Positions 1-5,593 of a stretch of 8,614 bases of DNA are shown here, one piece after another. Below the pieces are notes generated by a model. The model did no database searches. It was not told where the DNA came from and saw nothing but the letters and a program-made list of their open reading frames with translations. Origin of the DNA: Firmicutes bacterium UBA4845 (lineage in GTDB: Bacteria; Bacillota; Clostridia; Tissierellales; Sedimentibacteraceae). Where the stretch lies: positions 1 to 8,614 of the forward strand of contig DHER01000002.1 of the NCBI GenBank assembly GCA_002399975.1, read 5' to 3'. The position numbers and the translations under genes were made by a program. The first letter of the stretch is position 1, and each line of letters begins with the position of its first letter.

Positions 1-825
1 GTGCATCCATTTTTGTTTCTTCCCTTTATAAGTAAAAATATAAAATATACAAGTTACCATTATTGTCTCTAAATATATCAATCCACTTTTCATTATTTCT
101 ATAGAAAATAAGTTTACGTTTGTAAGCGAATGTAGTACATTTATGTAATATAATATTATGACTAATACTCCAAGGGCGTGGCATACCACACCGTAAAAGG
201 CAATTTGATTCCTCTTGAATTTAAAAATACCAAATAAAATCATGCCACACAACAACGCTATAAATATATAAAGAAATCCCACTACAAGATTACCGATTTT
301 ATCGTTTCTAAAATTCACAATTATGTTATTGCAGACAAAGAATAAAGAAAGAACTATCAATAAACAAATTAAATGAGCAACTTTTATTTGCATTAGGCTA
401 TTCTTAATTATTGCAGTTGTAGAAACACGATTACTCCTTTGTAACACAAGCCACAACAATGACACTAGGACCGGATAAAAAATCAATAACTCTACCATCA
501 TGGAACCACCATGACCATAGTTTAAGCTATATATGGCTTTTGCGATAATTAAACATATCATTGCAAAAGAAATGCTTCGTACTATATCTCCTCTTAAAAA
601 TATATTTTTAGCTAAAGCATCTTTCGAATGCATTTCCTTATATAAATTTTGTACTATGATCGTAGGATTGCCTAATGACATACAAACATCTTTTTCCGTT
701 TTTCCCTGAGCAGTTTCAACGTCAAAAATTTCATTATAATCGTTCAAAATGCTATCTATATCATCTTTATCAAATTTAAATCTTAATTTCTTTTTTAGCT
801 GTCGTAAATACATTTGCCTTGACAC
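1..825 (-). CDS. HAAS/DUF1700-type polytopic membrane protein, 3' end outside the window
   Basis: An open frame runs from about position 825 through the left edge with no stop, so at least 275 residues are encoded and the C-terminus is missing. The first 65 or so residues match the HAAS (DUF1700) pattern: YLRQLKKKL near residues 6-14, acidic helix with DSILNDYNEIF near 24-34, GKTEKDV near 41-47, and LGNP at 51-54. This small helical domain is typical of membrane proteins co-encoded with PadR regulators. After it come about six hydrophobic segments, near residues 84-98, 111-128, 150-170, 178-203, 208-230 and 247-265, so the protein sits in the cytoplasmic membrane. Its function beyond signalling or envelope association is unknown. 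The start is uncertain. GTG at 825 gives VSRQMYLRQL, the usual family length, with GGTGA five bases upstream. GTG at 834 or 846 and ATG at 813 are alternatives. No padR gene is visible upstream. Confidence 0.72.
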   Translation of the reverse strand, partial: MSRQMYLRQLKKKLRFKFDKDDIDSILNDYNEIFDVETAQGKTEKDVCMSLGNPTIIVQNLYKEMHSKDALAKNIFLRGDIVRSISFAMICLIIAKAIYSLNYGHGGSMMVELLIFYPVLVSLLWLVLQRSNRVSTTAIIKNSLMQIKVAHLICLLIVLSLFFVCNNIIVNFRNDKIGNLVVGFLYIFIALLCGMILFGIFKFKRNQIAFYGVVCHALGVLVIILYYINVLHSLTNVNLFSIEIMKSGLIYLETIMVTCIFYIFTYKGKKQKWMH

Positions 826-874
826 TATTTTCACCAATAAATTCACCTGTCCCCTCTTATGATTTTACTGTGTT

Positions 875-916
875 ATAATCAGTAGTACAATTATAATTTA
901 GCATACTACTGATTAT
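875..916. repeat. Perfect 13-bp inverted repeat, likely operator
   Basis: ATAATCAGTAGTA (875-887) is exactly mirrored by TACTACTGATTAT (904-916) around a 16-base AT-rich centre. One arm lies between the candidate -35 and -10 of the HAAS gene, and the other lies at its predicted transcript start. That is the expected layout for a dimeric repressor site. The regulator is not identifiable; a PadR-type protein would be a natural partner for a HAAS gene. There is no T-run and the arms are AT-rich, so a terminator is unlikely. Confidence 0.6.
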
Positions 917-923
917 TAGTCAA
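890..923 (-). promoter_or_regulatory. Candidate promoter for the HAAS membrane gene
   Basis: On the minus strand TTGACT (923-918) is followed after 17 bases by TAAATT (900-895). A better -10, TATAAT (895-890), lies 22 bases from the same -35, which is too far. The predicted transcript would start near 885-888, about 60 bases before the HAAS start. The region is covered by an inverted repeat, so the promoter is probably repressor-controlled. This is inferred from sequence only. Confidence 0.45.
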
Positions 924-938
924 TAGTATGTTTACTAT
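923..938. repeat. Small inverted repeat ATAGTA-4-TACTAT
   Basis: A perfect 6-bp inverted repeat (923-928 and 933-938, spacer TGTT) lies just upstream of the HAAS -35 and 6 bases from the larger 13-bp repeat. Its half-site resembles the TACTA core of that repeat, so it could be a second operator for the same protein. It is short and AT-rich, so chance is possible. Confidence 0.35.
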
Positions 939-951
939 ATTATGCATTCGA

Positions 952-1131
952 TTAAAATGATGCTCCAATTTGAGGATTATCTGCTGCAATCCCATTTCTA
1001 CCACGATATTTTTGTATTGTATCCTGTATTGTATTTATCACCAACCAATCTTTCATAATAATTATAAGTACTTTATTTGACATAAATATCTTAAAAAGTA
1101 GTTTTAGCAGAATACGCAGAAAGTAGAACAT
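952..1131 (-). CDS. Doubtful 59-codon reading frame, possible gene remnant
   Basis: An ATG at 1131 opens a 59-residue frame, 22 bases after the ABC ATPase stop. The first 17 residues are hydrophobic and basic (MFYFLRILLKLLFKIF), followed by a second hydrophobic patch and a polar tail ending NPQIGASF. No ribosome binding site precedes ATG 1131. Internal in-frame ATGs at 1077 (MSNKVLII) and 1050 (MKDWLV) are alternatives, also without convincing sites. The composition of the last 34 residues (YRGRNGIAADNPQ) reads like real protein, so it may be the decayed C-terminus of a lost gene. I do not recognise a family. It could equally be a chance frame. Confidence 0.22.
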   Translation of the reverse strand: MFYFLRILLKLLFKIFMSNKVLIIIMKDWLVINTIQDTIQKYRGRNGIAADNPQIGASF

Positions 1132-1153
1132 CAGGAATAAGCTATAAATATTT

Positions 1154-2887
1154 TTAATCCTCTCTAATATCTACTGATATTCCCAACAATTTTGCTGATG
1201 AATCTTCATCTGTTAAAGTAAGAACTGTGTTTTGTATAATCTCTTTATACTCGTCTTCTGTTAACTGCTTCTTAATTTCATCCAATTGATTCTGATTTAC
1301 AGTAGCAATGTATTGCTTATTAGAACCAATAAACTTTTCAGCTACAATTCTAAAAATCTCTGCCTTTTGTCTCTCATCAATTCCATCAAATAATCGGCTA
1401 TCATGAAAAATAAAATTCATATTATGATTGTGACCTTTAAATAATACTGTTAAATCATAGCAGAATATCTTAACATTATTAATTCCATCCGATGTATCAG
1501 ACTCAATTTTGGCATCAATATTAAATCTTAGTTGGTTATCTCCATCATTATTTTCTATGGAAAGCCCTGCCACGCTATTGGGATAAAACCTTTTAGCTAG
1601 TCCCCTAAAAAAGTCTCTCAGTTCTGCTATTTCAGGTTCCATTCCTTTAAGATATTTTTCTGTTACTTCGGTCAATTCTAATTGGCTTTTTTCTAATTGC
1701 CTTTCATTTTCTTTATACTCTTCCTGTAAGTCTTGATATTTTTTCAAATTATCTCTCTCTGTTTTAAGTTCAGCACTTTTATTGCTTAAAGCAACAAAAA
1801 CATCTAGAGCTTGATGGTCTCCAAGATAATTCATTAACTTATCTAGTTGATTTTGTAGATTTTTTACCACTTTCATCTTACTTTCTTTATCTAATATCAA
1901 CTTGTTTTTTTGCTCAAGTAATCTTTTTTTGCGGTTAGTAATAAGCTTATCATAAAAAATCTCTAATTCATCTAAAGTCTTTAATAGATTTTCAGAAAAA
2001 TGAATATTAGCTTCTTCATAAACAGATTTAATATCATTCTTATCCGTGGTAGTTTCAATCTTTAAGCTTTTATCGATTTTATTAATATTATTTTGCATAA
2101 GGATTACTTTGTTATTTAACGAAAATAATTCCTTCTCAATACGATCCGCTTCAATTTGAATCTCGTTATAATCTTCTGCAACTTTAAACCCACTCAAGTC
2201 TTCATCAATTTTTTTTATTCGCTCTTCAAGGTCCACGAGGGTCAACATTACATCCTTATCTCCAGTAAAGAAATCTCTCAGCAAAGTATCATTCTTAAAA
2301 TTGCTTTCTAGCGCTTTAATTCTATCTTGCTCTTTTTTAATAATAAACTTTTTCTGTGCCAGAAAAACATCCAATCCAAGTAAAAAAGAATTGTAAAGGA
2401 CCGTTTGATATTGGCTACCTACATTTCCTGGCTTATCATAGGATACATAAGATTCTTTTCTTGGCCTTATAAAAAAAGGCAACAGTGACCTAAAAGATAA
2501 ATATGACATATCCTGAGGTATATTAAACAAAAGCGTTCCCATTTTCTCGTTAAATTTAATAAGAGTTAATTCCTCTCCATTGAGAACAATCCTTTTGGGA
2601 TTGCCTGTTGATCTTTTTGCAGTATACGTTTTCATATCTATAGAAAAGTCTACATAAAACTCCCACCCCGGAAGATTGTCACAAAATGATTTATAATTAT
2701 TCGTCTTTGCTCCCAAACAAAAATGAATAATCCTTACTAAAAATGATTTACCAACCCCATTATAAGTTTTTCCTTTTTCTGTAGCTCCAGGTTCTTTTTG
2801 TTTAGCTATTATAAAATTTAAACCATTTTCATTAAATTTAACCGTTTTAAAACTTTCTTTATTGGAATACACTCTTATCAATTGCAT
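1154..2887 (-). CDS. ABC-3C system ATPase, DUF2326 family
   Basis: This is the SMC/RecN-like ABC ATPase of the three-gene cassette, 577 residues long. The N-terminal half-domain carries a Walker A variant, NGVGKS, at residues 43-48 with the lysine at 47. A coiled-coil arm, rich in K/E/L, runs roughly over 175-425. The C-terminal half-domain has a DG-containing signature-like helix near 465-485 (SDGINNVKIFCYDL), a Walker B ending FIFHDS with Asp496, followed by RLFDGID, and a TVNQNQ motif near 529-534 where the switch loop should lie. These are the features of the DUF2326 family, which is associated with ABC-3C conflict systems. The usual glutamate after the Walker B aspartate is a serine. The role is inferred to be an ATP-driven sensor or clamp that controls its partner proteins. 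The start ATG is preceded by GGAGGTG seven bases upstream, inside the preceding gene, and the reading frames overlap by 10 bases, indicating coupled translation. Confidence 0.85.
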   Translation of the reverse strand: MQLIRVYSNKESFKTVKFNENGLNFIIAKQKEPGATEKGKTYNGVGKSFLVRIIHFCLGAKTNNYKSFCDNLPGWEFYVDFSIDMKTYTAKRSTGNPKRIVLNGEELTLIKFNEKMGTLLFNIPQDMSYLSFRSLLPFFIRPRKESYVSYDKPGNVGSQYQTVLYNSFLLGLDVFLAQKKFIIKKEQDRIKALESNFKNDTLLRDFFTGDKDVMLTLVDLEERIKKIDEDLSGFKVAEDYNEIQIEADRIEKELFSLNNKVILMQNNINKIDKSLKIETTTDKNDIKSVYEEANIHFSENLLKTLDELEIFYDKLITNRKKRLLEQKNKLILDKESKMKVVKNLQNQLDKLMNYLGDHQALDVFVALSNKSAELKTERDNLKKYQDLQEEYKENERQLEKSQLELTEVTEKYLKGMEPEIAELRDFFRGLAKRFYPNSVAGLSIENNDGDNQLRFNIDAKIESDTSDGINNVKIFCYDLTVLFKGHNHNMNFIFHDSRLFDGIDERQKAEIFRIVAEKFIGSNKQYIATVNQNQLDEIKKQLTEDEYKEIIQNTVLTLTDEDSSAKLLGISVDIRED

Positions 2888-3123
2888 TTAATAACACCTC
2901 CATCCTGTTCTTCAATAGCTCCTATCGAATGGAGAAATACTAGTGTTAGGAGTAGATTATCAAAACTCTGCTTAGCCGGATATTTTTTGTTGAAATAATC
3001 AATTTTATATTCGTTCCATAATGCATCAACCGTTTTAGCCGTCACACCTATTTTGGGTAACAAATAACTCCCGAAGCCAAGTAGAGATTCGGAAAAATTA
3101 GTATGCTTTGTAGGTAAAATCAT
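2878..3123 (-). CDS. ABC-3C middle component, MC6-like
   Basis: This 81-residue protein begins MILPTKH, followed by a SLLGFG motif near residues 13-18. That is the start pattern of the small middle component known as ABC-3C MC6. The rest looks like a compact winged-helix-type fold: a helix around TAKTVDALW (28-36), a long hydrophobic helix around FDNLLLTLVFLHSIGAI (54-70), and a terminal beta-hairpin (EEQDGGVIKC). In ABC-3C cassettes this component is thought to bridge the ATPase and the CTD/effector protein. Its ATG overlaps the upstream stop as ATGA, and GGAGGG lies in the last codons of that gene. Its own stop overlaps the ATPase start by 10 bases. It cannot be expressed independently of its neighbours, which supports a stoichiometric complex. 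Confidence 0.78.
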   Translation of the reverse strand: MILPTKHTNFSESLLGFGSYLLPKIGVTAKTVDALWNEYKIDYFNKKYPAKQSFDNLLLTLVFLHSIGAIEEQDGGVIKCN

Positions 3124-4031
3124 TTTTCTCCCTCCTCTAATGGTTCTTCAAAAATATCACATGTCTCAAAATATTTGGCCATAATTGTAATAACCGTTGC
3201 TTGATAGATATACTGAGATTTGGGGCTTAAACGTCCAACCATCGCCCAAAATAAGTCGTCTCCGCTTTTCGTTTCTTTTTCTTCATAATAAATCTCGTTT
3301 AGTTTATCCCTTAATGAATCCGCAATAAAATCACTATTATTTGATAAACATTCATCTAGTGAATATTTCTGAATACATCCATTCATTAAAAGATCGGCTA
3401 TCGTTTCTGACAGGTTATTAAATTTTATCTTATTATACCAGTCGGGCACAATTATTTTATATTTACCATTTTTCTCTATGGGTATTTGCATTATGTAGTA
3501 AATAACTTCGTTTAATATTGAATAATCCAAATCTTTAATAGATGCGGGATCTGGTATCAAGCCTGTTATATTAAGGATTTGATCATCCTCCAATTTAAAA
3601 AGTATATTTTCAATATCCTTAGTAGTTAGTATACCTGCGCTCCTAAGATTATATGTTTTCTTGATATCTTGTATTGCAATTTCGCAATCGGCATTTACAC
3701 CTTTATACTTATCATTTACAACAAAGTAAAATTCATTAACAGGAGACCATTGTCTCAATAGTCCTTGAAAATCTGTTTTCAACTTTTTTATCGCGTCAAG
3801 ATATGATTTCCATATGTCTTCCGGTGCATATACTTGATAAAATATACCCTTTGTTTTTATATAACCATCATTTTTCCTATCCCCAATATTACCCCAAGGT
3901 TTTATTGATTGAAAATCTCTTTCTGAATAGTTCATTACTTCAGTAAAAATATCCTCAAATGCCTGACCGTCACTTTTGAGTATCCTATTCTGAAATAGTT
4001 TTCTAGCTATTGCTTTTTCTTGAACATTCAT
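3120..4031 (-). CDS. ABC-3C effector/adaptor: degenerate nuclease-fold domain plus C-terminal ABC-3C domain
   Basis: This is a 303-residue protein. The N-terminal 90 residues resemble a PD-(D/E)XK fold: an acidic helix (FEDIFTEVM, 25-33), then GNIGDRKNDGY with Asp55, then FYQVYAPE (64-71). In active relatives the last strand carries (E/Q)-x-K; here it is Gln66-Val-Tyr68, so the catalytic lysine is replaced. The domain may bind nucleic acid without cutting it, or use another residue. The C-terminal part (about 195-303) contains PDWYNKIKF, DSLRDKLNEIYYE, DDLFWAMVGRLSP and YQATVITIMAKYFETCDIFEEP. It fits the C-terminal domains that define ABC-3C partner proteins. The start at 4031 is chosen because AGGAGG lies six bases upstream; a 28-codon upstream extension in frame has no ribosome binding site. 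This is the first gene of the operon, behind a perfect promoter. Confidence 0.75.
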   Translation of the reverse strand: MNVQEKAIARKLFQNRILKSDGQAFEDIFTEVMNYSERDFQSIKPWGNIGDRKNDGYIKTKGIFYQVYAPEDIWKSYLDAIKKLKTDFQGLLRQWSPVNEFYFVVNDKYKGVNADCEIAIQDIKKTYNLRSAGILTTKDIENILFKLEDDQILNITGLIPDPASIKDLDYSILNEVIYYIMQIPIEKNGKYKIIVPDWYNKIKFNNLSETIADLLMNGCIQKYSLDECLSNNSDFIADSLRDKLNEIYYEEKETKSGDDLFWAMVGRLSPKSQYIYQATVITIMAKYFETCDIFEEPLEEGEK

Positions 4032-4037
4032 AAGAAA

Positions 4038-4043
4038 CCTCCT
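4038..4043 (-). promoter_or_regulatory. Strong ribosome binding site deciding the 4031 start
   Basis: AGGAGG is placed six bases before ATG 4031 on the minus strand. It fixes the start of the first ABC-3C gene and argues against the longer frame beginning at 4115. Confidence 0.85.
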
Positions 4044-4048
4044 CATGT

Positions 4049-4070
4049 GTAAGTACAAAATTTTACTTAC
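4049..4070. repeat. 7-bp inverted repeat directly upstream of the ABC-3C ribosome binding site
   Basis: GTAAGTA (4049-4055) and TACTTAC (4064-4070) are perfect mirror arms around eight AT bases, five bases upstream of the AGGAGG. In RNA it would form a weak hairpin beside the ribosome binding site; in DNA it could be a protein site. It shares three bases with the next repeat, so the two hairpins cannot both form fully. Confidence 0.5.
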
Positions 4071-4084
4071 TATAAAATATAGTA
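4068..4084. repeat. 7-bp inverted repeat TACTATA-3-TATAGTA in the ABC-3C leader
   Basis: TACTATA (4068-4074) and TATAGTA (4078-4084) are perfect arms around AAA, about 53-60 bases downstream of the predicted transcript start. The arms overlap the neighbouring repeat by three bases. The half-site is similar to the ATAGTA/TACTAT repeat upstream of the HAAS gene, so this may be an operator. Confidence 0.45.
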
Positions 4085-4143
4085 CTTTATCACAACTTAT
4101 CGGATATGACTTCAATTAATATTGTTACTCTACTTTCAAATAT

Positions 4144-4172
4144 ATTATATGCAGAAACATATGTTCTGTCAA
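4144..4172 (-). promoter_or_regulatory. Perfect consensus promoter of the ABC-3C operon
   Basis: On the minus strand TTGACA (4172-4167) and TATAAT (4149-4144) are separated by exactly 17 bases, a full match to the housekeeping sigma consensus. The predicted start is near 4137, giving a leader of about 106 bases before ATG 4031. The spacer holds the palindrome AACATATGTT, flanked by CAGA and TCTG, which could be a repressor site. A second TTGACA lies just upstream (4198-4193) without a clear -10. Such a strong promoter on a toxic-effector-type operon makes additional negative control likely, which is inference. Confidence 0.85.
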
Positions 4173-4253
4173 TATTAACCTTTTTATAATTTTGTCAAAT
4201 TTCCGCACATCCCTGAGGCAGCGCAAACGAATTATAGCGGATTAAGCCATTTA

Positions 4254-4280
4254 GGGAGCACCAGAAATGTGGTAGCTCCC
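4254..4280. repeat. GC-rich hairpin GGGAGC/GCTCCC
   Basis: Arms 4254-4259 and 4275-4280 pair perfectly. Inside, ACCA (4260-4263) pairs with TGGT (4270-4273), leaving one bulged base and a six-base loop. The hairpin lies about 100 bases beyond the DUF6602 stop. It is much more GC-rich than its surroundings. On the minus strand it is followed by TAAATGGC, not a T-run, so an intrinsic terminator is not convincing. It may be a remnant of a structured RNA element. Confidence 0.5.
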
Positions 4281-4310
4281 ACTTTCAATATTGACTCTCC
4301 ATAACGGATA

Positions 4311-4350
4311 AGGTGGCTCTATCTGAAGAGAACAAGTGTCTCCGCCACCT
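4311..4350. repeat. Long-loop hairpin AGGTGGC/GCCACCT
   Basis: A perfect 7-bp inverted repeat (4311-4317 and 4344-4350) encloses 26 bases. The enclosed bases contain a second helix, GAGA pairing with TCTC. The nested arrangement looks like a folded RNA, not a simple terminator. It starts 30 bases after the DUF6602 stop on the minus strand, so it could protect or end that transcript, or be part of a decayed intron. Confidence 0.45.
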
Positions 4351-4379
4351 CGGAATATTCAGCCAATGTATTGTCATCT

Positions 4380-5231
4380 TTATATTGTTATGATTTCCTT
4401 CAAGTCAGCTATTTTCATAGGCAAAGAAAGATATCTTCCATAATTTAATGGCACAGTTTTAGCATGTGAAATAAAATCTACCAAATTATAAACGAAATGA
4501 TTGAACGCATATTGATTATCAACCATATTGAACACTGCATCAGCACCAATTCTTCCTGGCAAAACTGTTATTGGATTACTTTTGGTGTTCAAAAATGAAA
4601 TATATGCTCCCTCTGTAGATAGAATTTTATTTACATATTCACATTCTTTACTACATTTCTCTACCATATAATTTATTATACTATCTGTTTTAGTATTTAA
4701 TTTTTGACATAACAAAAATGTGAAGATTTGTCCTAATGTATCTCCATCACTATTATACTCTTTTTTTTCATCCCCAAGGCTATTACGAATTGCTGCTGCT
4801 GATAAATATTTTCTATAGTTATATCCATCATCGTTATATCTTTTTAATTGCTTAACCTTACGCAACTTATCAATTGCATCTTTAACCTCTGCCAAACTTG
4901 CAACAGATTTAATTTCACCAACAGCAATAACACTCTCACAATTGTAATATGTATTTGCCTGATCCCCATTAACCGTAAACTTCATAGAAAAGTTTTCTTC
5001 ATAAAGTATAACATCGCATTGTTGTGATGTATTGCCATAACTATCTATTACAAAGCCGCTTCCAACACCAACACCAGCAGGAAGTATATTCTTCAACTTC
5101 ATTCTGGCACTGTTTTCTCTTCCACTCCCAACTGCATGTGGATGGGTTGTCATTCCAGCCTTATTGAATTCAAAAACCAATTCTTCGCCTAACATTTTTA
5201 TATATTCTTGTGTGCTAAAACTATCTTTCAT
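4380..5231 (-). CDS. DUF6602 protein, PD-(D/E)XK nuclease-like
   Basis: This 283-residue cytoplasmic protein matches the DUF6602 pattern: an N-terminal helix region (EELVFEFNKAG), a basic SGRENSARMKL stretch (36-45), then ILPAGVGVGSGFVIDSYG (49-66), QCDVILYEE (71-79) and ESVIAVGEIKS (99-109). Asp73 followed by Glu106-Ile-Lys108 is a complete D...ExK nuclease constellation, so DNA or RNA cleavage is plausible. DUF6602 genes are commonly found in defence islands, but their biochemical role is not established. The start ATG 5231 has AAGGTGAGG just upstream. A longer frame opening with TTG at 5252 would begin inside the intron-like RNA and has no ribosome binding site. No promoter of its own is evident. 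The gene is bounded by structured non-coding segments on both sides, suggesting insertion together with, or into, a mobile element. Confidence 0.8.
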   Translation of the reverse strand: MKDSFSTQEYIKMLGEELVFEFNKAGMTTHPHAVGSGRENSARMKLKNILPAGVGVGSGFVIDSYGNTSQQCDVILYEENFSMKFTVNGDQANTYYNCESVIAVGEIKSVASLAEVKDAIDKLRKVKQLKRYNDDGYNYRKYLSAAAIRNSLGDEKKEYNSDGDTLGQIFTFLLCQKLNTKTDSIINYMVEKCSKECEYVNKILSTEGAYISFLNTKSNPITVLPGRIGADAVFNMVDNQYAFNHFVYNLVDFISHAKTVPLNYGRYLSLPMKIADLKEIITI

Positions 5232-5354
5232 ATCCTCACCTTCATAATTCAACGCATGGATTACTCCATACGCTGGCTACTGAATAAGTGTCTGCCCTAC
5301 CTTTACCACTACAGGACTTTCGCCTGTTAGCATTGCCAGATTCGCTGGACGCAC
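5232..5354 (-). mobile_element. Probable group II intron 5' fragment (start of domain I)
   Basis: Reading the minus strand from 5354, the segment opens GTGCGTCC, matching the conserved GTGYG 5' end of group II introns. Small helices follow: CCAG/CTGG (5345-5348 with 5336-5339), ACAGG/CCTGT (5323-5327 with 5311-5315) with a GAAA-bearing loop, and an 8-bp stem CGTATGGA/TCCATGCG (5272-5253, one G-U pair) capped by a GTAA tetraloop of the GNRA type. Compact helices with GNRA loops are what domain I contains. The element stops abruptly before the DUF6602 ribosome binding site. The rest of domain I, any reverse transcriptase and domain V are absent nearby. The fragment therefore cannot splice. The right boundary at 5354 is good; the left one is approximate. 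Confidence 0.55.
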
Positions 5355-5440
5355 GCATCAACACTACCGTTTTCACGTGCTTTGAACGGTCAAAAAAGAT
5401 GCCGCTTGAAGCTGGTTGGGCCTTGGCGTAAATCATTTTT
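5355..5440 (-). pseudogene. Exon-like stub resembling the 3' end of rlmD
   Basis: Just upstream of the intron-like 5' end, the minus strand encodes FFDRSKHVKTVVLM. This resembles the conserved C-terminus of the 23S rRNA methyltransferase RlmD/RumA, which typically ends in a (S/K)HVETVVLL/M motif. Only a few tens of codons are present. The frame opens at ATG 5436 without a ribosome binding site and runs into the intron-like RNA, ending at 5242. The simplest reading is a 5' exon piece carried along with the intron fragment. An inverted repeat, ACCGTT/AACGGT (5366-5371, 5385-5390), spans the exon. The match is from memory of the family motif and is modest. Confidence 0.35.
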
Positions 5441-5476
5441 TTAGATAAGAGATGGCAGGACTAACCTCTTGGTCAT
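5441..5476 (-). other. Eleven-codon reading frame with a good ribosome binding site
   Basis: AAAGGTGA stands six bases before ATG 5476, a better translation signal than many genes have. The frame MTKRLVLPSLI stops after 11 codons at a TAA leading into a run of seven A's. A one-base shift at that run would join it to the rlmD-like stub at 5436, so this may be the start of a broken gene. It could instead be a small leader peptide. Confidence 0.3.
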
Positions 5477-5593
5477 ATATGTTCACCTTTATTTTAAAAG
5501 ACAGACATTTACGAAACTAAATATCCTTTTTCTTAACTTTATTACATCCACCATCTTGAGGCTTAACTGAATTTTTATGAACGTATCATCAAT

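Noticed and set aside
875..938. CRISPR or tandem repeat array
   Set aside because: The repeats are two single inverted pairs, not regularly spaced direct repeats.
4032..4115. 28-codon upstream extension of the first ABC-3C protein
   Set aside because: There is no ribosome binding site at 4115, while AGGAGG is ideally placed for ATG 4031. The extra residues look like translated leader and overlap the inverted repeats.
4254..4280. Intrinsic terminator for the DUF6602 gene
   Set aside because: The stem is good, but no T-run follows on the minus strand (TAAATGGC) or on the plus strand (ACTTTCAA).
4200..4380. Group II intron domain V
   Set aside because: I looked for the conserved 34-base hairpin with its AGC triad and GAAA tetraloop and did not find it, so intron identity of this segment stays speculative.
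5232..5252. TTG start at 5252 for the DUF6602 protein
   Set aside because: The seven added codons include the AAGGTGAGG that serves ATG 5231, so the later start is favoured.
5242..5436. Minus-strand 64-codon frame taken as a gene
   Set aside because: It has no ribosome binding site and its second half reads through the helices of the intron-like RNA. Only the first part, resembling an rlmD 3' end, may derive from coding sequence.
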